Assembly: GCA_014084085.1 (NCBI GenBank)
Contig: NPFB01000042.1
Location: 77,319-112,897, forward strand
DNA from: Hondaea fermentalgiana
Taxonomy: Eukaryota; Sar; Bigyra; Thraustochytrida; Thraustochytriidae
Direction of reading: 5' to 3'
Length of the DNA: 35,579 nt
Part shown: positions 19,899 to 29,147 of the stretch, piece by piece
Position numbering within the stretch: the stretch's first letter is position 1
How the letters are laid out: the number at the start of each line of letters is the position of its first letter
Made by a program: the position numbers and the translations under genes
The notes under the pieces: model-generated
Seen by the model: only the letters and a program-made list of their open reading frames with translations
Told to the model about the DNA's origin: nothing
Databases searched by the model: none

Positions 19899-20645
19899 CT
19901 AAAAGGATGCCTTGGCCCCGGCCTTTGCCTGTGCAGGGATTTGCGCCTGCGCGTTTTTGCCGGGAGCAGTTGCAGACATTTTGGCTGCATACTTCATCCC
20001 CGGGTTGCCCTGCGCCTGCTTCGAGCCGGCCTTGGCGCCTGCACGTGGAGTTCCTGGAGTCGGCTTTGCCTCGGCCGGCTCGCCGCAGTAGTTGTAGTCT
20101 GCCTTGTTGTGCATGATAAGCTCCCCGTTGACAAAATAAAAGCTGTCGGACCGCGTCTCAAAGGGGTTGGCAACCATCTCCTCGATGAGCTTGTCGTCCA
20201 GCAGCGGGACGGCGTACACTGCCTCCCAGGTGTTTGTGCTGCACGGGATGCAAAACCCAAAGTTGAAGTCGTAGCTCTTGACGAGCCTGTCGCGAAAGTA
20301 GTGGCGCTCAATCATTCGAAAGTCCTCGACTTCGTGGTCGCCGACGCCAAACGTGAGCGTGGTTGAGATGGTGGGCGTCCGGAGAACATCCTCGCTAAAG
20401 TTGTAGCGAATCTTGCGGTAGCTGTCCTCACTCAGGTTTGCCAGGGCGCTCGCCGTCACGGCGGGCGCTGCTGCGGCATTCTCGCGTGAGATGTCAAAAA
20501 TCGTCCGCTTCGTGTCGTAGTCCTTGATGGTAAAGCTAAGGAACTCAATACCGTAGGTGTTGGCGCTCAGCGGGCACAAAAAGCCCTTGGTAGGCTCCTT
20601 GAACCGGAGCACGTCCTCCGGGGTCACGGACTTGTTCTTGACCAT
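19899..20645 (-). CDS. UNC119: UNC119 / PDE6-delta-like lipid-binding chaperone
   Basis: Encodes 248 aa. The conserved beta-sandwich (about 7-187) reads very close to animal UNC119: SVTPEDVL, YNFSEDVLRTPTI, the stretch FRMIERHYFRDRLVKSYDF, NFGFCIPCSTNTWE, TRSDSFYFVNGELIMHNKADYNY. UNC119 binds the myristoylated N-termini of proteins, solubilises them and delivers them to the cilium or other membranes, with release by ARL2/ARL3-GTP; the family fits a ciliated (zoosporic) organism. The C-terminal tail (188-248) is an Ala/Lys/Gln/Pro-rich extension. The ATG at 20645 is the only start consistent with the domain. The gene converges on the deaminase gene, 294 bases away. Confidence 0.95.
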   Translation of the reverse strand: MVKNKSVTPEDVLRFKEPTKGFLCPLSANTYGIEFLSFTIKDYDTKRTIFDISRENAAAAPAVTASALANLSEDSYRKIRYNFSEDVLRTPTISTTLTFGVGDHEVEDFRMIERHYFRDRLVKSYDFNFGFCIPCSTNTWEAVYAVPLLDDKLIEEMVANPFETRSDSFYFVNGELIMHNKADYNYCGEPAEAKPTPGTPRAGAKAGSKQAQGNPGMKYAAKMSATAPGKNAQAQIPAQAKAGAKASF

Positions 20646-21644
20646 TTTGTTTTCTTTTCCCGTTTATGATTCGGACAAAGACTTGGTCGTCTACCTGATT
20701 GGGCGCGCTGTGCCGCTCCCTCTCTCTCTCGCTCTGTGTGTCTCTTTCCTCTTCTTGCAGACCGTTTGCCGGCGGCGGCTGAACACAAACGTAGGCTCGA
20801 ACTTGCGCGAGAGAGGCTCTTGCGGCAAGTCCTCGCGTCGCGCGCAAAGCGTGCCCGCCGCCTCACCTGTTGCTTGCGTTCTCGTTGCGCGCTCACCGCT
20901 TGATCGATTGGGTTTGCTTTATCTACGCTTGCTTGCTTGTATCGCTCCTTCTTCTCCACGCACTCCTTCTTGCTTATAGCGCATGACACCGTTGCCTTAC
21001 ATTACTTCTCAGCCCCGCGGTCGCTCTATTTAGAGGGTCCATGCTACAAGCGACGCTGATTGTGTCGAACTCAACGCCTAGATATATAGTTTTGCCTAGC
21101 TGATACTTAATAGTCGCATGAAACGTTCGCAATCAAACGGACACCAAACTTTGCGCTAGCCGTTTGCTCACTTATGTCGCCTTAATTACCTTTTAGCTGA
21201 CTTGGTTTTGGGTTAGTAAGTATAGGAAGGAAGGGGTTTGTCGGGGCCTGGTATCCGGCCAGGTGCTTGACATATGTGCAAGCGGGCGAGTACACACTCG
21301 CAGATGCGCCCAAACATGGCTTGTCTGGGCGAGGCGAGAACGCCTGCGCCTCGTGTCCCTTTTTTTTGTGTGTGTGTGTGTGTGTTGTTGGAAAAGATTC
21401 GCATCGTTTGGGCTAGGAGTAGGCCCTAGGTCAAGGCGTGGAAGGAGACGAGAAATTGCGTGCTTGCTTTTTGAATTCAAAAAGGCTCCCCATGGCCCGA
21501 AGCCCGCGGCAAGGCTCACCTTCACATACATACATGCATTCGTCGGTTTTAAGGGGCGTCGATGAAGCGTGCGCTCCCATCGTCATAAGATGAGTTCATA
21601 TTGTCTTCGTGTAGCTCTTTCAAACAACAGTGAGGTTCGTTCAG
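20646..21644. promoter_or_regulatory. UNC119 promoter / ketoacyl synthase 3' region
   Basis: Two minus-strand genes follow one another. Directly upstream of UNC119 (about 20715-20760) is a CT/GT-rich tract. A T8 plus GT dinucleotide repeat lies at 21360-21385. The central part (about 21000-21220) is AT-richer. No gene was recognised. Confidence 0.4.
21360..21385. repeat. T8-(GT)9 microsatellite
   Basis: A run of T followed by about nine GT units. Confidence 0.9.
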
Positions 21645-22973
21645 TCAGGGTGCGGGGGAAAACACGAGCGATGTGTTTGTGCCGCCGAAGCCAAAGGAGT
21701 TGGACATGGTATGGCGGAGCTTGCGCTCTTGCGCCGTTTTAGCGACGAGGTCAAGACTCTCCATGACAAAGGCAGGCAGGTCAGGATTCTCGAGATTTGC
21801 GGTTGGCGGGACGACCTGATCGCGCAGACTGAGCATGGCAAAGATCGCCTCGACAGCCCCCGCTGCACCGAGAAGGTGCCCAATGGCACCCTTTGTTGAG
21901 GAAAGAGCCGCGCGAGAAAGGTCATCTGGCCTGCCCGAAGCCGCGCCAATGACCTGCGCCACAGCCTGGGCCTCAACAGTGTCACCCAAAGGAGTGGAGG
22001 TGGCGTGAGCGTTGATGTAATCAATATCTGCAGCGTTGAGCTTGGCGTTCCGCAAAGCGGCCTTGATGCAATTTTTGGCCCCGGAACCGTCCTCGGCAGG
22101 CGCTGTGAGGTGGAAGGCATCGCCGGAAAGACCATAGCCAGTAATTTCAGCAAGAATGGGAGCACCACGCTTCCGTGCGTGCTCGAGTTCTTCCAGAACC
22201 ACGACACCAGCGCCCTCGCCCATGACAAAGCCGTCGCGGTCCTTGTCAAAAGGACGCGAGGCAAGTGAGGGAGTATCGTTGAACTTGGTGGAGAGCGCCT
22301 TGAGGCGGGAAAAGCCAGCAATTGATAAAGGATTGACCGAGGACTCGGTGCCTCCCGCAACCATGACGTCAGCATCACCGAACATGATGAAGCGCGAAGC
22401 ATCTCCTATCGAGTGCGCTCCACTCGCACAGGCGGTGACGCAGCTGTGATTCGGGCCCTGTAGATTGTGCGCGATGGAAATATGGCCGGCAGCTAGGTTA
22501 ATGAGTAGACGCGGCACAAAGTAAGGACTGAGACGACGCAGGCCTCGCTTTGGATCCTGCAACAGATCGTGAGCGGCCGAAACTTCTTGCACCGAGGCGC
22601 CGATCCCTGATCCGACGCAGACGCCGGCCCGCGTTGGGTCAATTTTGCCGTCGTGCAGCAAGTCATGGATCCCAGCTTCGCGCACGGCCTCGGCAGCTGC
22701 GCACATGGCCATGGCAATGCACCCAGGGTCCTGTGCGCGCTTATTGGTGAGCACGGCTTCTTTGGCTGCGGCGAATTGCTCCGCGGGGACCCTGGCGCCC
22801 ACCTTGCAGGGCAGCAAACTGGCCAGCTCGGCGCCCTTGGTGTCGGCATCGTCCAGATCGAAGCGCAGGCTTTGCACGGCGCTTCGTCCTTCGAGCAGCG
22901 CCGACCACGACTCGCGGACGCCCACGCCCAGAGGCGTCACCAGGCCTGCGCCTGTCACCACAACGCGCCGCAT
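21645..22973 (-). CDS. OXSM: Beta-ketoacyl-ACP synthase II (FabF/OXSM type)
   Basis: Encodes 442 aa, slightly longer than bacterial FabF. It condenses malonyl-ACP with acyl-ACP by decarboxylative Claisen reaction, the elongation step of dissociated (type II) fatty-acid synthesis. Motifs: N-terminal MRRVVVTGAG, nucleophile C182 in VTACASGAHS, H323 in NAHATSTPLGD, K361 and H366 in KGAIGHLLGAAG, and the C-terminal NSFGFGGTN glycine loop. A stand-alone enzyme of this type in a eukaryote normally works in mitochondria or plastids. The chosen ATG (22973) starts right at the fold with no obvious targeting peptide. The frame stays open upstream to a GTG at 23060 with Arg-rich text, so a short upstream exon or non-ATG start could supply one. 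Confidence 0.95.
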   Translation of the reverse strand: MRRVVVTGAGLVTPLGVGVRESWSALLEGRSAVQSLRFDLDDADTKGAELASLLPCKVGARVPAEQFAAAKEAVLTNKRAQDPGCIAMAMCAAAEAVREAGIHDLLHDGKIDPTRAGVCVGSGIGASVQEVSAAHDLLQDPKRGLRRLSPYFVPRLLINLAAGHISIAHNLQGPNHSCVTACASGAHSIGDASRFIMFGDADVMVAGGTESSVNPLSIAGFSRLKALSTKFNDTPSLASRPFDKDRDGFVMGEGAGVVVLEELEHARKRGAPILAEITGYGLSGDAFHLTAPAEDGSGAKNCIKAALRNAKLNAADIDYINAHATSTPLGDTVEAQAVAQVIGAASGRPDDLSRAALSSTKGAIGHLLGAAGAVEAIFAMLSLRDQVVPPTANLENPDLPAFVMESLDLVAKTAQERKLRHTMSNSFGFGGTNTSLVFSPAP

Positions 22974-23368
22974 TGTGAATCTTATGCTTCGTCTCCGCTC
23001 GAGTTTGCGCTTGCTTGCCTCTTTGTCGATGGTCGCGCGCAAATGCAGGACCCTTTCCACAAAGTCTGCTACCCTTGATGAAAGTATGCTCTACTAAAAG
23101 TTCATTTCCTCTCGCTGCCAAGAGCAAACAAATCTTGTAAATGCGAATTCAGGCGCGGACGCAAAAAAAACGCGACATCAACGTGAATGATGTGCTCGTT
23201 TCGCTTTTCGAACAAAACACTCTTGTTATCTCTGTGCAATGGCTTGAATCAACGCTTGGCCGGGCCTTGCCGTTCCAAGAAGAAGAGGGGAGCTGAAGCA
23301 ATTTCTTCGTTGTTATTCACAGGATGAGTGATGTGAGGCCAACACGAGTTTGAAAATATTTCTCACAT
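22974..23368. promoter_or_regulatory. Ketoacyl synthase promoter / membrane protein 3' region
   Basis: A 395-base spacer between minus-strand genes. The part next to 22974 is a basic-coding open extension of the synthase frame; from about 23080 the sequence is AT-richer and carries an A8 run (about 23164-23171). No gene seen. Confidence 0.4.
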
Positions 23369-25591
23369 TTAGCGCAAAAGGATCGAGTTTGGAGTCTGTC
23401 CGTTCCACAGATGAAAGGGGTAATCTTGCACGAAACGTGGGATCTTTCTACGATTTTCGAATCGAGAAACAAGAGTGTCTCCAGAGACGAGCACGCCCAC
23501 ATAGAGACGCCGCCGAATGAGAAAGTACGTGAGATTTTCTGTATCAAAGAAAAGAGCGGCAAGACGAACGAGTATGTACGTGTCGAGGGGGAGAAGCAGA
23601 ACGCCCCACATGGTGAGGTTGTCCTCGACGAGCGAAATGAAATGATGGTATGAGCCAAAAACCGTGACGACAGGAGCCGCCCAAATTTTGGAAAAACGGG
23701 ATGGCGCGCGCCCTTCAAAAGCCAGGGCACGCTCGTAACTGCTCAAAGAGCGGGCGATAGTATTACTCGAAAAGAAACCGCTTGATGAAGCTGTTCCCGA
23801 CGCGTTCAAGGGGCTCACCATCCCCGGGGACTGCACAATACTATTCGAGGCCACCCCTCCTTTTCGTCTGCCGCCAAACGCAAAAAGGACCGCCATAATT
23901 CCTTCGGCGAGAACAAAAAAGCACATGGCAAGGCTTACCGGTCGCCAAAGAAGCCGAGTCGAAAGCTCAATCCCCGATGCCGAGGCCGGCGAAAGGCCTA
24001 TCCAAGATGTCGAATAGCAGGCTTGCTCGGTCGACGCTGAGCAGCCAAATGTAACTTGCTCGCTACGAAACTGGCCGATCATGCCTGCATATGCCACAGC
24101 ATCTGTATACATATTTGGTGCTAGCATGGGAATTGTGGGTAAACAGTACACGAGGACCATGACCCCGGAGCTGCTAAAGCGGAACCCCAATGAAGAGGCG
24201 ACAATTCTCATATTAAAGGCCGTAATACAGGCCGTAGCAACCGAAAAACCGACACTGACCTTGGAAGTTTGAATTTCGCCGAAAAGTAGAGCATTGCTGT
24301 AAATGTGCGAACCCATGAGCGCAAAGATTGAAATTGTGAAAACAGACACTGACGGAGACGTAATGAGGCTTCCAACAATCTCTCCACGAAGCGCAATGCG
24401 CGCATTGTACACTTTGGTTCCTGTAAACAAAAGTCTCGAGATGAGCAGTCGAGAGAGGATATTGACGAGAAGCACAACTACAAACACAAACAACATGGTA
24501 TCCTGCCACCTGCCAAGGTTCTCGCTTGCATTGGACGACACCGATGAGAAGACTTTCGTCTCCACTAATACTTCTATGCTTGCGTTTGGGGCCCACCACT
24601 GCGCGTCCTCCATGTCCACAAGTCGAATAGATTGAATCTCTTCGTATGTAGTAGTGACACCGAAACCATAGCTGTTGCGCGTTTCCATGGCATTTTGAAT
24701 TGTCAACGTATTGTCGATGACTTCACTCCATTCATATGGTGTGAAATTTCCGTAGCAATGACGCGTGCACGTGAGCACGGAAGACACGGAGATCTCGCAA
24801 TGCGCGCCAAGATGCCCTGTTCGCAAGTTTGATCCCGAAGTCAGGTTTATGCTGCATCCCTGAGACCCAATCACATACAAGGATCCGGACTCGGTGAGGT
24901 ATCCCATATACGATAGCGCCGACGAGAAGAAGCCCACAAAGATGTAGTTTTCCGTTTCTCGATTCGGCGCAGCCAAGGCGATCGTTGAATTGGCCAGGTC
25001 TTGTGTCGAGACCTCGATACTGATGGTCTCGTTCTGGACTGGGGTGAAGACTGTTGATGCCGCGAGCCGCTCTAGGGTACAAGCGCTTTGGACCTCACTC
25101 GTTCGCGTGTAGGCGCCGCCAAGAAAGCTTACCAGATAAACGATCATGGCCGTGACCAAGAGAAGTGTCACGAGGTTTGCCGAGCCAATAATGAACGACG
25201 TGACATTTTTGAGATGAAAGAAGTATTTCCTGTTGCCCTTCCTTGGTCGATTGCGAGCTGCGTGTGCTGCCCGGGCTCTGCGCTTGGCAGTTCGTTTCTC
25301 TAGCGCTCTTTCGAGTGGTCGAAATATTAAATTTTGAGCAAAGCTCTCGAATGAAAAGGAGGCGTACCCCTCGGTTCGACGCCTCTTTACGGGTCTTTCA
25401 ATCTCTAGCGTGGCAAAGATATCCTCGCCTTGCTCGATCTGCTTGCGTAGATCTGCAATTTCACGTGCCCATTCTGTGACAGGCGAAGGCCTTCGTGCTG
25501 TTCTCCTAGTGTGTTCGATTCTGCTCTCTCGCTTCACTGGAACTGGTTCTGGCGCGATGAGGATGGATGAGCGAATTTGCGTTTGCACCAT
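23369..25591 (-). CDS. Orphan multipass membrane protein with large luminal/extracellular loop
   Basis: Encodes 740 aa from the ATG at 25591; the open frame extends further upstream with low-complexity text that I did not accept. The N-terminus (1-130) is cytosolic-type: basic, with clusters KRRRTEG and EKRTAKRRARAAH. TM1 is about 133-157. A roughly 205-residue loop (160-365) has several N-glycosylation sequons (NET, NST, NLT, NFT, NAS twice) and five Cys (171, 246, 265, 275, 279). Further segments follow at about 366-388, 415-437, 446-468, 475-491, 551-573 and one near the C-terminus. No transporter, receptor or enzyme signature was recognised. A cell-surface sensor or channel-like protein is possible, but this is only topology-based inference. 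Confidence 0.7.
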   Translation of the reverse strand: MVQTQIRSSILIAPEPVPVKRESRIEHTRRTARRPSPVTEWAREIADLRKQIEQGEDIFATLEIERPVKRRRTEGYASFSFESFAQNLIFRPLERALEKRTAKRRARAAHAARNRPRKGNRKYFFHLKNVTSFIIGSANLVTLLLVTAMIVYLVSFLGGAYTRTSEVQSACTLERLAASTVFTPVQNETISIEVSTQDLANSTIALAAPNRETENYIFVGFFSSALSYMGYLTESGSLYVIGSQGCSINLTSGSNLRTGHLGAHCEISVSSVLTCTRHCYGNFTPYEWSEVIDNTLTIQNAMETRNSYGFGVTTTYEEIQSIRLVDMEDAQWWAPNASIEVLVETKVFSSVSSNASENLGRWQDTMLFVFVVVLLVNILSRLLISRLLFTGTKVYNARIALRGEIVGSLITSPSVSVFTISIFALMGSHIYSNALLFGEIQTSKVSVGFSVATACITAFNMRIVASSLGFRFSSSGVMVLVYCLPTIPMLAPNMYTDAVAYAGMIGQFRSEQVTFGCSASTEQACYSTSWIGLSPASASGIELSTRLLWRPVSLAMCFFVLAEGIMAVLFAFGGRRKGGVASNSIVQSPGMVSPLNASGTASSSGFFSSNTIARSLSSYERALAFEGRAPSRFSKIWAAPVVTVFGSYHHFISLVEDNLTMWGVLLLPLDTYILVRLAALFFDTENLTYFLIRRRLYVGVLVSGDTLVSRFENRRKIPRFVQDYPFHLWNGQTPNSILLR

Positions 25592-26357
25592 TGTGCATCC
25601 GCGTCTGCCGGCCTCTGCCGTGGCGTGCCTCCCGCCTCCCGCCCCTTCCCCCGGCGCGCGTCCAAGCACACGTCGCGCGCCTTGTGCGATCAATACTGTT
25701 CGACCACTGCCAGTCAGAGGAGAGGAGAGACCACGTGCACGAGTTGGCAACTCGTTTTTAAAGGGTTGAACGAAAATGCAAAAGCTGTCAAATGAGTCTT
25801 GCACGCCGCTGCCGTCTGCAAAAAGGGGTATGTATACAGTTTTTACCTGACCAAACGAACGCGATGCTTCTTCTTTGTCTGCCTGTTCGAAACCACAGTC
25901 ACGACTGCTTTGTGCTTTGGCAAGGCCCCAGCTTTGCACACACTCATACCAACAAATAAATTCGAAAGATAACGCCGCTGTGACCCCGATTGCATGTGTT
26001 GCAGGCGTCAGGACTGTCTAAGGCTTCAACCTCGCAAGTTCAACCTGCTACACCGAGTGAAACACGCGCCTTGGAGACCTTGAGTACTACTTGGACGGTC
26101 CGAGTCCGAGACGTGACCCGGAGTCTGAGTCCGAAGCAGGCGCAACGGATACTTTTATTTGTTTTTGTAAAATAAAAAAAGTCTCACTGTGGATGTTCAC
26201 TTGGTTGCTGCTCACCCATGGCTGTGGCATCAGCAGGGGAGCGAGTGCGCAACCTGCTAAAGGAAGGCTTCAGCTGCAGCTAGTAAGTTCGAAAATGGTT
26301 TGTTTGGTGTTTGTCTGGTTGTTTGTCTCTATGTTATGTCTCACATTATACGGCACC
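25592..26357. promoter_or_regulatory. Membrane protein promoter / PHAX-gene 3' region
   Basis: A spacer between minus-strand genes. The open frame of the membrane protein continues to 25939, but its translation is low complexity with no second domain. An A/T-rich tract at about 26155-26180 lies downstream of the PHAX-type gene stop. No independent gene was recognised. Confidence 0.4.
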
Positions 26358-26975
26358 TTATGCCTTCTTCTCCTCCTCGTCCTTGGATGCTGTGGCACCT
26401 GCTGCGGCATCTGCTGCTGCCTCCTCTGCTGCTGCGGGCTTAGTCTCGTCCTCGGCAGGTTTGGCGGCCTCCTCGGCAGGCTTGGCGGTCTCCTCGGCAG
26501 GCTTGGCAGCCTCCTCAGCGGGCTTGGCAGCCTCCTCGGCAGACTTTTTGTCGAGCCTGCGTTGCTTGCGCACGCGGTGGGTGAGCACGTTGAACTTGCC
26601 GGCCCCGAGCTGATCCCTGGCAAGGTGAAAGTAGACGCCACCTGGGGTCTTGCGGCGCTCGCCGTCGGCGGTCTTGATGCCTTCCTCGCTCTTAACAACT
26701 TCGTGGGTCTTGGCCAGGAGCTTCTCGCCGTCCTCGAGGCCCACCTGCTCCAGGATGAGCTGCACGAGGAACGCGTTCGACTCCTCGAGTTCCTCGCAGA
26801 TGCGCTTCTTGAGCGCCTCCAGCTCCGGGCTCAGGGCCCCCTCGTCGCCGGCCTCGGCGGCGGCGACGCGCTTGGTGCCCTTGGTCGCCTCGGGCGCCTT
26901 CGCCTCGGCCGCAGGGGCCTCCGCGGCGGCCGCCGCCGCCGCCGGGGTCTCCTCGGGCGCCTTGGTCTCGCTCAT
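26358..26975 (-). CDS. PHAX RNA-binding-domain protein
   Basis: Encodes 205 aa, ATG at 26975. Residues about 50-125 match the PHAX RNA-binding domain (RNA_GG_bind family): a helical part ending LILEQVGLEDGEKLLAKTHEV, then the diagnostic segment KTADGERRKTPGGVYFHLAR. In animals PHAX bridges capped snRNAs to the nuclear cap-binding complex and CRM1 for export; domain homologues elsewhere are poorly studied. The flanks are low complexity: an Ala/Glu/Pro-rich N-terminus, a basic patch RVRKQRRLDKK (about 134-144), then heptad-like repeats of AAKPAEE (about 145-180) and an Ala/Glu C-terminus. It is much shorter than animal PHAX, so it may be a minimal RNA-binding protein rather than a full export adaptor. 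Divergent from the DUF218 gene. Confidence 0.82.
   Translation of the reverse strand: MSETKAPEETPAAAAAAAEAPAAEAKAPEATKGTKRVAAAEAGDEGALSPELEALKKRICEELEESNAFLVQLILEQVGLEDGEKLLAKTHEVVKSEEGIKTADGERRKTPGGVYFHLARDQLGAGKFNVLTHRVRKQRRLDKKSAEEAAKPAEEAAKPAEETAKPAEEAAKPAEDETKPAAAEEAAADAAAGATASKDEEEKKA
26436..26543 (-). repeat. 21-bp tandem repeat coding (AAKPAEE)n
   Basis: About five imperfect 21-base units (GGCTTGGC-GGCCTCCTCGGC type on the + strand) encode a seven-residue Ala-Lys-Pro-Ala-Glu-Glu repeat in the C-terminal tail of the PHAX-domain protein. The unit length preserves frame and could vary between strains. Confidence 0.9.
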
Positions 26976-27764
26976 CGTCCTCGCCTGCGTGCCTCCCGCG
27001 TGCCTCCCCGCGTGCCGTCCTGCTCGCGTGCCGTCTCGCGTGCCCTTGCGCCGTCTTGTGGTTCTGGAGACCACGGGCTCGAGCTCGTCCTCACGAGTGG
27101 CTGCAAAGCAAAGCGCGTAGCCACGAACCAATGTGTAGTAGTAGGGCATACAATACTATAGCTAGGCCTATACACACACACCCCAAAAGACGCTCGCGAC
27201 GGGCGCGAACCCGACCCGGCCTCATCTTCGCAGGCCTCCTCGGAGTCGCAGGCCTCCTTCCCGCGGCGCCCAGCGCCTGGCTCGCGATGGCCGCCTCGGA
27301 GTCGCAGTGGCGGCCTGGTTTTTCCCTCGGCCACCCAGCCACCCCTACTGCTTGAAAGGGAGGGGTATTGTATAGTAGGGCGGATGCCTCGGCGCAAAGT
27401 GCAGCGGGCTTTCTGCTGCATGCACAGCGCGGAAGCCCAAGGTCATCGTGGAGATGGTTCCGGATGCTGGGTCGCGGTCCTGGGCCGTGGATGGTCTCAG
27501 GCATTGCGGAGATCTTTATCCGTGGATCTCATCGGATGTGATGATGTGATGTGATGTGATGTGATGTGCTGTGATGAGACTCTTGCGTCATTCATTCACC
27601 GCAACGGCGAGCGGCGAGGGAGACAGCGAGGGACGGAGCAGGGAGAGGTCTGCCAGCGTGGGCTGGCCAGACCGACGGCGCAGGCCCCGCTCGCTCGCAG
27701 GCCCCGCTCGCTCGCTCGTTCGCTTTGTCCGCTCGCTGAGCCGGGCGACGCGAGCGAAGACAAG
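26976..27764. promoter_or_regulatory. Divergent promoter region, PHAX-domain protein (-) / DUF218 protein (+)
   Basis: A GC-rich divergent spacer. A pentanucleotide GATGT repeat lies at about 27535-27577 and a GCTCGCTCGC-rich stretch at about 27685-27740. Open frames on both strands here are compositional. Confidence 0.45.
27535..27577. repeat. (TGATG)n pentanucleotide microsatellite
   Basis: About seven imperfect TGATG/GATGT units in the shared promoter of the PHAX-domain and DUF218 genes. Confidence 0.85.
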
Positions 27765-28862
27765 ATGGGCTTCAACGACGAACTTCGGCTCAGCATCGGC
27801 AGCAGCGCGAGCGCGGCCTTGGGGTCTTCGAGCACGTCGTCCCCGTACGCAGGGGGGGCGAGCACAAACGCAAGCAGTAGCAGCAGCGGACATGGTTCCA
27901 GCGTGCGGAAAAGAAAACAGCGCCAAAGGAGCTGGATCATGATCGCACTCTTTGGATTCATGGCCGTAGCTCTTGGCGGCCTTTTCTGGAGGTCACTCAC
28001 GTGGCTCCTTTTCGGCCCCAATGCAGATGACTTCGTGGTGCAACGCCACGGCGTGTCTGTTCGAAGCCCCAGCGCAGAGTTGGCACCCTTTGACCGCACG
28101 GCTGCGCGATCTGCGCGAAATCTCATCTTGGTGGCTTGTCACAGCATTACCGTAGGCGAGTCTCTCGAAGGCGTAGATGTACGCGATGACCGATGGATGC
28201 TTGTTGACTACCAAAAGCATGCCAGCATGCCACAGGCTTTCACAGGTCATATTCGCAAGGGGATAGAACTTGCGCTGGAAGATCCTCACGCGCTCGTCAT
28301 CTTCAGCGGAGGGCAAACACGTCTCCACGCAGGACCCAAGAGTGAGGCCAATAGCTACTTTTTCGTCGCAGACCACTTTGGATGGTGGTCCTCTCGTGCC
28401 GCAAAGGAAGTGCGCCCCCGTGCCGCTCTCGAAGAGTACTCGACCGATTCTTTGGAGAATTTGCTTTTCTCGCTTTGCCGCTTTCATGAACTTTCGGGCT
28501 CATATCCAAAACATGTCACAGTAGTTGGGTACACGTTCAAGCAGGAGCGCTTTCGGGACTTGCATCGTGCCGCCTTGCGCTACCCGCTAGAGTCCTTTCG
28601 GTACGTGGGCGTGGATCCAGACACGAACGCTTTTCGCGCGCGATTGCCGCAGCTCGAATTCTTCGAGTCCACGGCATCGCTTGCACCCTTTCGCGAAGAT
28701 CCCTATGGGTGCCATAGCGAGGTTTTGCGAACCAAACGAGTTGATCGCAACCCTTTCTCGCGACAGCCTGGCTTCATTCTCAGCTGTCCAGAGATCTCAA
28801 CGTTGTTGCGCTATTGTGAGCGAAAACTTTATCCTGTAGGCGAACTACCATGGGATAGCTGA
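27765..28862 (+). CDS. DUF218 (YdcF/ElyC-like) type II membrane protein
   Basis: Encodes 365 aa. The ATG at 27765 has A at -3 and G at +4 and is preferred to an upstream in-frame ATG at 27564, whose extension is arginine-rich and low complexity. A Ser-rich cytosolic N-terminus ends in a basic cluster (VRKRKQRQR, about 47-55), followed by one transmembrane segment (about 57-83). A DUF218-type domain follows (about 115-330): ARNLILVACHSITVGES, LVIFSGGQTRLHAGPKSEANS, and EEYSTDSLENLLFSLCRF. In bacteria this fold occurs in envelope proteins such as SanA, ElyC and YdcF; eukaryotic versions are uncharacterised membrane proteins, probably with the domain in the secretory lumen. The biochemical activity is unknown. 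Confidence 0.82.
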   Translation: MGFNDELRLSIGSSASAALGSSSTSSPYAGGASTNASSSSSGHGSSVRKRKQRQRSWIMIALFGFMAVALGGLFWRSLTWLLFGPNADDFVVQRHGVSVRSPSAELAPFDRTAARSARNLILVACHSITVGESLEGVDVRDDRWMLVDYQKHASMPQAFTGHIRKGIELALEDPHALVIFSGGQTRLHAGPKSEANSYFFVADHFGWWSSRAAKEVRPRAALEEYSTDSLENLLFSLCRFHELSGSYPKHVTVVGYTFKQERFRDLHRAALRYPLESFRYVGVDPDTNAFRARLPQLEFFESTASLAPFREDPYGCHSEVLRTKRVDRNPFSRQPGFILSCPEISTLLRYCERKLYPVGELPWDS

Positions 28863-29147
28863 AAATGATAGAGTGAAACCCAATTTCGTCTTGTAGATTA
28901 ACGCTCCTTTCCTTGATACGCCTTTGTGTGCTTGCGTGTATGCATGTATGTATGTGAACAACGTCCGCCAAGTAAAATAAGCCACCATGCCTTTTCTTTC
29001 CTTTTGAGCAAGTCCCAAGGCGTCTTTCCCTCCTCACATCCCCCCTTTCCGCCCTCTACAAATGATGAATATGTTGGCTGCATACGAATGAAGTCGAATC
29101 GTAGTGGATCAAAATTACGCTTAATACGGTTCGCCAAGGTCTAAAGG

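Noticed and set aside
20711..20760. Pyrimidine tract ending TTGCAG on the + strand (3' splice site-like)
   Set aside because: It lies in the leader of the minus-strand UNC119 gene with no + strand exon to receive it.
26091..27161. A 356-codon + strand frame rich in Leu/Gly
   Set aside because: Antisense to the PHAX-domain gene and its repeat; low complexity.
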